Assembly: GCF_000196115.1 (NCBI RefSeq)
Contig: NC_005027.1
Span: forward strand, 248,001 to 312,000
Direction: 5' to 3'
DNA: 64,000 nt
Source of the DNA: Rhodopirellula baltica SH 1
GTDB lineage: Bacteria > Planctomycetota > Planctomycetia > Pirellulales > Pirellulaceae
The number at the start of each line of letters is the position of its first letter. The first letter of the stretch is position 1. The position numbers and the translations under genes are program-made. The notes beneath the pieces are model-generated. The model was not told where the DNA came from. It did not search any database and was given only the letters and a program-made list of their open reading frames with translations. Shown here piece by piece: positions 33,746 to 42,800 of this stretch.

Positions 33746-34996
33746 ATGCAAATCCCAAACACACCTGCCCCTGACGCGGACACAACCACACACGAAGAAG
33801 GCCGACTGACCTTGCTGATCAAACGCTTGAAACGATGCAAGCTCATCGCAACGCAAACGACACTTGCTGCGTTGCTCATGTGCGTCGCGATGCCCGCTGC
33901 CGCACAAGACTCTCCGCCGGTGATTGCCACCTCGGCAAACCTGAGTTCGGCGCTGCCGGCGAGCGAATGGGCTCGCGTGGAATCATCCGTTGATGAAGGA
34001 TTGAAATGGCTGGCCAGTCAGCAAGCCGAAGACGGCCGATTCCCGAGTGAAGAAGTCGCCCAGCCTGCCGTCACTTCCCTGGCAATCATGGCTTTCCTGT
34101 CTCGCGGGCACTTGCCCGACAAAGGTCCCTACGGCGCGCAAATCTCTCGAGCGATTGACTTTGTCCTCAGCACCCAACGTCGTCGTGGTTATTTTTCGCT
34201 GCAACCGGTGCTACCTCCGGTCGGACACCTGAAACCGTCTCAGACGGTGATCTACAACCATTCCATCGCTGGATTGATGCTGGGTGAGGTTTATGGAATG
34301 GGTTCCGGGGAACGGTCGGAACGGATCGAAGAAGCCCTGCACCGTGCACTGGTATTTCATCGCGAAGTTCAATCACGCACCAAGGGAAAAGAATCCGACC
34401 GGGGCGGTTGGCGATACGGATATCCCGAGAGCCCCGATGCGGCGTCCGATATGTCCGTGACCGGTTGGGCGTTGATGTTTTTACGGTCTGCCCGCAACGC
34501 TGAATTCAACGTACCGAAACAGTACTTTGACGAAGGCCTGGACTTCGTCGAGTTGTGCTACGAACCCGATCCGGGTGAACATGAGAAAGGCGTCTTCCGC
34601 TATCGACCTCATGCCTCGCAAGACAATCCTCAAATCACTCTCGCGAACACCGCGTCCGCGACGCTCACGTTGATCCTGGGTGGACGGCAAAACCACGCGA
34701 GCATTCCGGTCTCAGTGCGATGGTTCCGAACGAGAAGCTATCCCAGCCCGTGGCAGAACAACTACTACTACCTTGCGACTTACTACAGCAGCCAAGCGAT
34801 GGCACAGGTCGGCGGAGAAACCTGGGAAGAAATGTTTCCGCAGATCGCCGCAGGATTGCTGAAGGAGCAGACCGAAAACGGTGCGTGGCCACCGGGCGGG
34901 TCGAACGAACAACACTTTGGTTCGACGTACAGCAGCTCGCTCGCCATTCTGGCTCTGACCCCCGCTTACGGCTTGCTACCGATCTATCAACGGTAG
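33746..34996 (+). CDS. Secreted squalene-cyclase/prenyltransferase-fold protein
   Basis: A 416-residue protein starting 8 bp after the large membrane protein. A signal segment at about residues 35-53 (ATQTTLAALLMCVAMPAAAQ) predicts export. The mature part is an alpha/alpha toroid of the prenyltransferase/squalene-cyclase-repeat type: VDEGLKWLASQQAEDGRF, AIDFVLSTQRRRGYF, GGWRYGYPES and KEQTENGAWPPGG are successive repeat motifs. The DXDD acid motif of true squalene-hopene cyclases is not seen, so a cyclase activity is unlikely. Proteins of this fold close many planctomycete MoxR clusters. Role unknown. Confidence 0.8.
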   Translation: MQIPNTPAPDADTTTHEEGRLTLLIKRLKRCKLIATQTTLAALLMCVAMPAAAQDSPPVIATSANLSSALPASEWARVESSVDEGLKWLASQQAEDGRFPSEEVAQPAVTSLAIMAFLSRGHLPDKGPYGAQISRAIDFVLSTQRRRGYFSLQPVLPPVGHLKPSQTVIYNHSIAGLMLGEVYGMGSGERSERIEEALHRALVFHREVQSRTKGKESDRGGWRYGYPESPDAASDMSVTGWALMFLRSARNAEFNVPKQYFDEGLDFVELCYEPDPGEHEKGVFRYRPHASQDNPQITLANTASATLTLILGGRQNHASIPVSVRWFRTRSYPSPWQNNYYYLATYYSSQAMAQVGGETWEEMFPQIAAGLLKEQTENGAWPPGGSNEQHFGSTYSSSLAILALTPAYGLLPIYQR

Positions 34997-35060
34997 CAAA
35001 CCGGCTCGCGTCGCGGTCCGCATTGACTCAGCAACGCTTTGTCCCACCATCGAACGAATC

Positions 35061-36437
35061 CTAGAACTTGCTGATTGCCTTCAGCACTGCTTTGAGCTGC
35101 TCATTTTCGGTGGTGTCCCATGCGACGCTGGCGTCCGATTTCAATTTCATCACCGCATCGTTGGTTCGTTGCTGAAGATTTTCTAGCGTCGTGTGACGCG
35201 TTAGCACGAGCTCATTCGAATCCAGTTGAAATTGGACCCACTGTGCATCACGTTCCTGAACGGCTTCCTCTGTCGTGAACCTTTGGTAGTTCGAACGACG
35301 CTGCATCGCAGGTGTCTTTCGCTGCACTTCCGAAGTCGCCAACTCGGCGATCATTTCGTCTTCTCCGTCGATCACCTTCGGATCAGCACGTCGACTGATG
35401 TCATCGTCGCGATCGCCCAGGTCAGCACCGGTTTCGGCGTCTGGCTCAGCAGCCAATGGATTGTCGACCCGGTAGTCTCGGTCCGGGTCGTAATCGTCCG
35501 CGTCATAAATGGAGTCATCCGAATAAGGCAGCGTTGCCGACAGCGTCTGGATCTCACGTTCACTGATTCGAGCACCCAAATCGCGTCCGGTGCCGAGCCG
35601 GCCCGCAGCCGAAGCAATGGCACCCTCCACGCCGTCTTCCACTGCATCCGCCATGTTGGCCTCTTCCGCAGGAGTCTCATCGACGTAATCGTCGACACGG
35701 TAGTTGTCGACGTCTATCGGAGTGCGGGCGGCAGTCCATTCATCATCACTACCAGGATCATCCACGCCGGCGGGAGTCTCGGTATCGAATCGTTCTAATC
35801 CATTCGCTTCCACGGCAAGTTCACCTGTCGGGCGGTCATTGGAGCGATCGTCGCTTTCTGTCTTCGTCGCCTTCGGTGGACGTGTCCGTCGCAATTCTTC
35901 AGCGAGCTTTTGCCCGACTTCTTTTGGATCGGGCAATCGCTCTTCGGCCTGACGTTCGGAATTGGCTTGGGAAGATTCCGTCACCGGGTTGCCGGATTGT
36001 TCAGCTTGTTGGCTTCGCAGCTTCCATCCAAATGATTCAAGCGACTGCTTCACTTCCGTTGACTGCCGCACCAATCGCTCATACTTAGCGATCTGTTTTG
36101 GATCGGTCGCACGTTGAGCCGATTCGGCGGCAAGCTTGCGGACCAAACTGGCATCGCTCCAGATCACTCCCGCCAATCCCCAGTCACTGATTCGATTGGG
36201 ATCATCCTGCTCGCTCCCTACAACTTGACGTTGAGCATTGGCAGGCTCGGCAGTTCGTGAGTCTTGTGCCGACACATTGGTCGCAGTGGTGGTCACACCA
36301 GCCAATAGCATGGCCGCCAACACCGACCGTCGCCAACGACGGCGACTCATTGTGGATGAAGTGGCTTGGCGTTCATCATCGGAATGAGCTGGCTGGCTAC
36401 CGACTTGATTGTGTTGCAATGAATACGAGCGTGACAT
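35061..36437 (-). CDS. Secreted acidic hypothetical protein
   Basis: About 458 residues from ATG 36437, chosen because AGAGGA lies 8 bp upstream; the frame is open 33 codons further, to 36536. A Sec or Tat-like signal is present at about residues 30-60: MSRRRWRRSVLAAMLLAG followed by a small-residue stretch ending in SAQ. The mature protein is highly acidic, with DDEWTAARTP, DVDNYRVDDYVDETP and SIYDADDYDPDRDY segments, and helical ends. No family recognised. It converges with the squalene-cyclase-like gene (64 bp between stops). Confidence 0.7.
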   Translation of the reverse strand: MSRSYSLQHNQVGSQPAHSDDERQATSSTMSRRRWRRSVLAAMLLAGVTTTATNVSAQDSRTAEPANAQRQVVGSEQDDPNRISDWGLAGVIWSDASLVRKLAAESAQRATDPKQIAKYERLVRQSTEVKQSLESFGWKLRSQQAEQSGNPVTESSQANSERQAEERLPDPKEVGQKLAEELRRTRPPKATKTESDDRSNDRPTGELAVEANGLERFDTETPAGVDDPGSDDEWTAARTPIDVDNYRVDDYVDETPAEEANMADAVEDGVEGAIASAAGRLGTGRDLGARISEREIQTLSATLPYSDDSIYDADDYDPDRDYRVDNPLAAEPDAETGADLGDRDDDISRRADPKVIDGEDEMIAELATSEVQRKTPAMQRRSNYQRFTTEEAVQERDAQWVQFQLDSNELVLTRHTTLENLQQRTNDAVMKLKSDASVAWDTTENEQLKAVLKAISKF

Positions 36438-36988
36438 GGAAGAGTCCTCTGTTTGATTGGAGCGAGCATTGAGAAGTGACTGAAGTCCGGCTTTCACCAA
36501 TCGACCCAAACTGCCACGGCGATCGATGCAACGCATTTTGCTCTAGCATTCTTGCATCGTAAGCCAAACGGAGAGTGGTTTGGTGAGGAAGCTCAAAACG
36601 AGCTTGCAACTCACATGCACGAAGCGTGCCAGGAACCGGCAGTTGTCGCAGAAGTCATCGATCGCGAGATCGCTCAATCAGTTCGTCATTTGACGAGTCC
36701 ACTCGCGCCGACCGCGAATCAACCATGCTGCCTGCTATGAACACAGCCCCGAATTGGATGTCGTTCCGTATGCATGAGCAAAGTTGCTGAACAGGGCAAT
36801 TTGCTCCACCATCAGTTCGATAGGGCATCAGTTCAGCTTGCCACTGGCGGAAAATGACACACAGTTAAATTTCATTGTCGGGCCTTTCTTCGCATGGAAG
36901 CACCGCGTCGCTCATCGGCACCCGATTTGCGGTCTTCACCATCAGACGATTGAGCCATTTCATTGCCAATTAAGAGAGGACATCGACC
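36438..36988. other. Divergent intergenic region, no gene seen
   Basis: About 550 bp between two divergent genes. Short frames here have no ribosome-binding site or coding character. Promoters for both flanking genes should lie here. No strong hairpin or repeat was noticed. Confidence 0.4.
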
Positions 36989-38116
36989 GTGATCGCGTTT
37001 CCAACCAAAACACAATTGACTGAACTGTTGACTCATGAGAAAGGCGACTGCGTTTCCATATTGATGGGCACCTACCAAGCCGGTCGTGACACCAATCAGA
37101 ATCCCATCCGATTCAAGAATTTGGTGCAACAAGCGATTGGAGAACTGAAGAAGAAGGAAAGCCCGCTGCTTCCACAAGTGAAGGAACTTGCCAAGCTCGA
37201 GCACGATTCAACTTTCTGGCAAAATCAGACCGCGGGCTTGGCGATTTACATCAGCGAAGGATTCGAAGAACGTGTCTTGCTGAGCCACGATCCCGGCGAG
37301 ACAGTCTCGATCGCCTCGGAGTTCAACCTACGGCCAATCGCCAGTGTTGCATGTGGTGAAACGAATCTGATGACGTTGGCTCTCTCCTGGGAACGAGCCC
37401 GTTTGTTCCGCTCGGATGGTCATTCCACGATGGAGATCGAAGACGACATCTTCCCACTGACAATGGACGAACTCGTCACCGCACGAGACCCGGAGAAGCA
37501 GTTGCAGTATTCGTCACACGAAACACTCGGTGGCGGAGGATCAGAAACTGTCATGTACCACGGGCACGGAAATGGCGAGGACAAGATCAAGGCGGATCGT
37601 AGAGCCTATCTTTCGCGAGTTGGCGAGTACGTCGCAAAGCGTCTCTACAATACCGACCAGCAACTCGTTGCCGTCGCGACCGAAGAGGTAGCGGGACATT
37701 TCGATGCCGCCGCTGAGTCCGTCGAATTGACTCAGTGCATCCACGTCAGTCCCGATGGACTGAGCGATTCCCAACTTCGAGCTCGTATCACCGCATTCGC
37801 GAAAGAACACAACCAACACAACGATGATGTGATCGCAGAGCGGTTGGGTTCCGCCATCGCGGACAATCAGGGGTCCGACGATTGGAAACAAGTCGTTCTC
37901 GCGGCCGTCGAAGGTCGAGTGGACACCCTTTTACTCGGACAGGACCAACCCATCGTTGGTCGTTGCGATCAATCCAATCACCAGGTTTCACTCGACGACG
38001 AAGGAACCGACTTGGTCAACACCGCCGTCCGACTGACCCTGAAATCGGGCGGCACGGTCCGTCGGCTGCAAGGCAATTCCACCGCTCAACCCATGGCCGC
38101 CATTTTCCGCTATTGA
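36989..38116 (+). CDS. BaeRF-type (bacterial archaeo-eukaryotic release factor) protein
   Basis: A 375-residue protein starting with GTG 36989, preceded by GAGAGGA about 9 bp upstream. The sequence fits the BaeRF family 3 pattern: an N-terminal alpha/beta part with CVSILMGTYQAGRDTNQNPIRFKNL, a middle block TLALSWERARLFRSDG, a Gly-rich loop (GGGGSETVMYHGHGN) and a C-terminal domain with VEGRVDTLLLGQDQPIVGR. Families of this type are related to the archaeal/eukaryotic peptide-release factor and are proposed to act on ribosomes or tRNA, often in stress. The Gly-Gly-Gln hydrolysis motif of true release factors is not present. No operon partners. Confidence 0.7.
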   Translation: MIAFPTKTQLTELLTHEKGDCVSILMGTYQAGRDTNQNPIRFKNLVQQAIGELKKKESPLLPQVKELAKLEHDSTFWQNQTAGLAIYISEGFEERVLLSHDPGETVSIASEFNLRPIASVACGETNLMTLALSWERARLFRSDGHSTMEIEDDIFPLTMDELVTARDPEKQLQYSSHETLGGGGSETVMYHGHGNGEDKIKADRRAYLSRVGEYVAKRLYNTDQQLVAVATEEVAGHFDAAAESVELTQCIHVSPDGLSDSQLRARITAFAKEHNQHNDDVIAERLGSAIADNQGSDDWKQVVLAAVEGRVDTLLLGQDQPIVGRCDQSNHQVSLDDEGTDLVNTAVRLTLKSGGTVRRLQGNSTAQPMAAIFRY

Positions 38117-38392
38117 GTCCGCGAGCGGGCGGCCTTCCATTCTGCTGCAGGGCGAGGCGTTGAGTACAACTTTAAATGACCAGCTCCCAATGGCCACGTC
38201 TGTGGTATCACCGCAAAAACGGCATCCCACGCGAGTAAAATAGCACACTCAACATGCTTTTTTTCCCGCAAGGCGTCAATCTTGATTGTCTATGATTGAC
38301 GTCTTCGTGGGACCGAAGGCATCGCCAACCGGTTTCAGCGTCGGATCGCGAGGGCAAACCCTCGCTCCCAAGGTTTGATTTGTTGGACGAAG

Positions 38393-39550
38393 ATGCCAAA
38401 GCAGAAAGCGGTCGCTCTCCTCATCGAAACATCCAATGCTTATGCGCGTGGATTGCTCGGCGGAATCGCCTCATACATCCATGAGCACGATCTCTGGTCG
38501 ATCTACTTGGTCGAACAAGAACGCGGAGCGGCACCTCCGAGTTGGTTGAACGATTGGGATGGCGATGGATTGATCGCGCGAATTGAGAACGAGGAAATCG
38601 CAAGTTCGGTTCGCAACTTGAAGATACCAGTCGTCGATGTCAGTGCCGCTCGTCGCATCCCCAATATCCCTTGGGTTGAAACCAACGATGTCGCGATCGG
38701 CGAGTTGGCTTACCAACACTTCCGCGAACGCGGGTTTGAGAATTTTGCATTCTGCGGTGAGTCTCGGTTCAATTGGTCGATCCTGCGTCGCCAAGCCTTC
38801 GAGGCCCGAGTGAAAGAAGACGGGTTCCAATGCCAGTCCTTCAATTTCAACGTCGATGACCGACGCCCACAGTCACTCAAGCGTGAACGCGATCGCTTGG
38901 CCGAATGGGTGCTGTCGCTCCAACATCCGATTGGAGTGTTGGCGTGTTACGACATCATGGCACAGAAGATCTTGGATGTTTGCCGTCTGCATGGCATCAA
39001 GGTCCCCAGCGAACTCGCGCTGCTAGGTGTCGACAATGATGAACTTCTCTGTGATTTGTGCACGCCGCCACTTTCCAGTGTCGTCCCGGCCGCTCATCAA
39101 ACGGGCCGCGAAGCAGCCTCATTGCTGGATGCGATGATGCGGGGTGAAGAAGTTCACGCGGAACCCCATTTGATCGAACCGCTCGGCGTGGCGACTCGTC
39201 AATCGACCGATGTGCTGGCCATCAAGGATCCTGAGATTGCCGCGGCAGTTCGTTTCATCCGCGATCATTGCTGCGACGGTATCAACGTTCAAGATGTGGT
39301 TAAAAAAGTCCCGCTGTCACGGCGAGTTTTCGAAAGCCGTTTCCTGGCGTTGATGGGCCGCACACCTCACCAAGAAATCACCCGCCGCCGCATCGAACGT
39401 GTGCGGTATCTCTTGATTGAAACCGACCTCACGCTGGTTCAGATTTCTCGTCGAACCGGGTTTCAAAATCATGAATACATGAGCGTCGCATTCCGGCGAG
39501 CCATGGGCCATCCGCCGGCGACCTACCGTCGCAAATTCCGGAAGATCTAA
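38393..39550 (+). CDS. XylR-like AraC-family regulator with sugar-binding domain
   Basis: A 385-residue transcription factor. Residues about 5-275 form a LacI/periplasmic-binding-type sensor (LLIETSNAYARGLLGGIASYI, then PWVETNDVAIGELAYQHFRERG, then LGVDNDELLCDLCTPPLSSV), which in XylR binds a sugar. Residues about 285-385 hold two AraC-type helix-turn-helix units (VPLSRRVFESRFLALMGRTP and LVQISRRTGFQNHEYMSVAFRR). ATG 38393 is preferred over a TTG 6 codons upstream. The target is unknown; no xylose genes are adjacent. The nearest gene is the convergent ThuA/haem protein. Confidence 0.88.
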   Translation: MPKQKAVALLIETSNAYARGLLGGIASYIHEHDLWSIYLVEQERGAAPPSWLNDWDGDGLIARIENEEIASSVRNLKIPVVDVSAARRIPNIPWVETNDVAIGELAYQHFRERGFENFAFCGESRFNWSILRRQAFEARVKEDGFQCQSFNFNVDDRRPQSLKRERDRLAEWVLSLQHPIGVLACYDIMAQKILDVCRLHGIKVPSELALLGVDNDELLCDLCTPPLSSVVPAAHQTGREAASLLDAMMRGEEVHAEPHLIEPLGVATRQSTDVLAIKDPEIAAAVRFIRDHCCDGINVQDVVKKVPLSRRVFESRFLALMGRTPHQEITRRRIERVRYLLIETDLTLVQISRRTGFQNHEYMSVAFRRAMGHPPATYRRKFRKI

Positions 39551-39640
39551 TCGGCTGCGAAGGTCTCGGATATTCGAAGATCACTGAAGCGAGCAAATTG
39601 CCAGCCCGGATCTTCAACTTCACTATTACGCGCACGATGA

Positions 39641-39731
39641 AAACGCGGAGAGGCGGAGGAGCGGTGATCGCGGAGGATATCAGTCGGCCGCATGACTCCG
39701 CGACCTCCGCTCCTCCGTTCACTCCGCGTTT
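39641..39731. repeat. Long imperfect inverted repeat between convergent genes
   Basis: Arms 39641-39674 and about 39696-39731 are largely complementary: AAACGCGGAG on the left pairs with CTCCGCGTTT on the right, and GGAGGAGCGG pairs with CCGCTCCTCC. It lies downstream of both convergent genes, so it could end transcription from both sides, or be a miniature mobile element. Confidence 0.75.
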
Positions 39732-39812
39732 CAACCCTCGGAACCTGCAAACCCATCCAAGCGACCATCTCGCAACAGCGAGGTGATCGCGAGACCACTT
39801 GCGAAGACCGGG

Positions 39813-42800
39813 TCAGGGCGATTCAACCGTGATTGCCACAAAGATGGGCGAACTGCTGTCGTCGCCTTTGATCAGCTCGATCGTCTCGAGCGGTTCCTGG
39901 CGTTTCGGCGTCAGCTTCAGGTAACGAACCTGTTGGCCGCGAACATCAAACGCGAACTCCGATTCCGGAACATCGACACGGCGGATGTAGTCGGCGAAGT
40001 GCACACCATTGAGCAACTTGTGATCTTCCACTTGCCCATCGGCATAATTCAGACGGATCGTTGCGGTGTGTGACCCTTCCGACCCGAAGGGGAATCCCCA
40101 TCCGCTGACCGCACCGAGAATGTGAATCGCGGACGCACTCGCGTTGCAAACGATCGGCACCTGCTTTGGCATCGACGGTGGCTTGCTGCCTTGTGGCCCG
40201 TGCAACAGAATCACGTTGGGCACGCGTCCATCTTGCGGATCGACCAGGGTAAACGGCACGCCGTTGTGCTTTTTGGGTCCCCAATCCGAGAAGATGATTT
40301 GGTCCGGGCCGTTGTCTCCGTTGCTGAACATGCCTTTGGTGCTGACCGCCGTGGCGATCCCCGAGAACGACAATGGAGTGTACTTGCCCCGAGCGGTCAG
40401 GAACTCGAGCAAGTTCGTCATCTCTTCCTTCTTGATTTGGCTTTCAAAACCTTCCGGCATCAACGATTGGCTGGAAGCATTCAATTGCTCGATTTCTTCC
40501 CGCAAGATCGTGTGCCGCTTGGCTTGAGCGTCGATCAATTCGATCGATGTTCGCGACTCGCCACCGAGCATGCCCGTGAAGACTTGGCCTTCGGTCGTCA
40601 ACACGGCAAACGTTCGGAAGTTGCCTTCCACGCTTTGATTGGGATCCAAGATGTGCGTCAACAGTTCTTCCTTCGGATGAACCGCCATGCCGGTCAGGTC
40701 GGGACCAACATCGGCTCCTTCGCCGCTGTGACGATGGCAGTTAGCACAATGCTTCTTGAACACTTGGGCCCCCAACGTCGCATTGCCTTTCGCGTGAGCA
40801 ACCGGCAACCATTCGTGCAGCAACGCCACACGGTTCGCCGTCGGAACACCACCGGACGACTTCAGAAGCTTTTCAGCTCGCTGCTTGATCGCCTTGTCAG
40901 GGTGATTGCTCAGAGCTTGACGTTGATCGAGCGAAAGATCCGACATACGCAGTTCCCCCGCTTCGATGCTGTCGATCAATTCCAACGTCGTATTGGGACG
41001 CGAAAGCAACACGCGAATGATGGACCCTCGAACAGAAGGGGTTGATGCTGCTGTCTGTTCGATCAAAGCACCCCCCAGTTCTTCACTGCGACTGGATTTG
41101 AGTGCATCCAGAATCCCAGCCGTTGCGGCGGGCGACGTTTGCGGACCGATGCTTTCCAGCAGATCGAAAACCACATCGTCGTCGGTCGGCTGCATCGCCA
41201 CCAATTGACGAGCCGAGCTGATTCGATCGCGGTCGCTGAGCGAATCGTCTTGGACCAATTCGAGCAATTGCTCGGCCAATTCAGCAACCTTTTCGGTCAA
41301 CGCATCGGTTCCCCACTTCTCGGACAACTGAACCAGTTGACTTTGTTGATCGACGGAGACGTGATCGAACAAGGCAACCAGTTGTGACTCTGCGGCTTCG
41401 GGAAGCTCAACGCTGTGATCCTTTGGCCAACCTTTCGCAAGTCCTTCCAAAACACCTGAGGCATTGCCTGTGGCAGTTTTGGCAACGGATTGGATCAATC
41501 CTTGCAAGGATTCCGCTTCGGGTTGCGACCGAGCGAAGTGTTCGCTGATCACGTTGAGTCGACCACGAATGGATCGCGAAAGATCGCGTTCGGGCGCGGA
41601 TGCCAACACGGCCGGAAGCGTTCCGCCGGCGTGCATCGCTGTGGCACTTGTCCATGCATCGAGCAACCATCGATCGTCACCCAGGCTCTTCATCGACTGG
41701 ACCAATGCACTGACAACCATGTCGGTTGTCGGCGTCGTGGGCTCTGCCAACTTCAGCAGCGCCGCCAACTGGACTTGAGCATTGCTGTCGCTCAGGACAC
41801 CCGATTCAATCAGATGCTGAATGTCTTCTTCGGAGCTTCCAAGCACCTTCACTGCTGACCGACGAACCCCGGCACTGGGATGCTGCAACGCTTCGCGTAC
41901 AGCGGCATCGATGGTCGCGTTGCCGTTACCAACCATCCCCAAGCCGTCCAGCGTCCAAAGTGCATGAATGGCACCGGGAGTCAAACCAATCGCGTCCTGT
42001 TCCTGGTCGGCGATCAATTCCAACAAAGACGAAACGGTCGCATCGTCGATCTGGCCCAACTCCACCAACAAGCGTTGAGCTTGCGAGCGAACCGGCATGG
42101 CGGAATGTTTCAAAACAGCCAACAAACCTGGCACATCGTCCGAGCTCAAACTCGGAACGGATACTGTCTTGGACGCATCTCCATCGGTGACCAAGCGATA
42201 AACGCGACCGTACTTTTTGTCTCGCAGGTCAGTTTCGTAAGCATTGCCCTTGCCGGTTTCAAAACCGTGAGGCGTTGGGTTGTGTTGGATGATGTAGTTG
42301 TACCAATCCAGCACCCACACAAACCCATCCGGACCGGTCTCCGCCATGATCGGCGCCGCCCACTCATCGTCGCTGGCGACCAAGTTGAATGGGCTGGTCG
42401 ATTTGAATCCGGCTCCGTCGGGTGTCAACACAAATGTGCCGACCAAGTGCCCTGTGGGTCCGCAAACGAAAGCGGTTCGGTTCCACCACGCTTGTGGGTA
42501 CTGGCGAGCGGTGTAGATGCCATGGCCGGCCGCGGCGGTGTATCCACCATGCTGGTCCACCTGACGAATGTTCGGCGTGATCGGATCGAACAAGTGAGTG
42601 TCCGAGATCATGCGCAACGTTTGCGGTGACCAACCGCGAACTTGTTCGTAGTAGCGGTTTGGAATCGGCAAAAAGTTGCTGGGGTTTCGGTTGGCGGTCG
42701 ATCCGAACACCAGGCCTTCTTCGGTGAAGCCCAATCCCCATGTATTGTTGTCGGTCGCTCGCATGAACTCGACTTTCTCGACCCGCAAAGTGTGATCGGA

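Noticed and set aside
33746-34996. True squalene-hopene cyclase
   Set aside because: It has the fold repeats and a signal peptide but no DXDD catalytic motif, and sits in a MoxR cluster, not a hopanoid cluster.
40122-41045. 307-residue plus-strand frame
   Set aside because: Antisense to the cytochrome/C-terminal part of the ThuA fusion, which has clear motifs; composition is non-coding.
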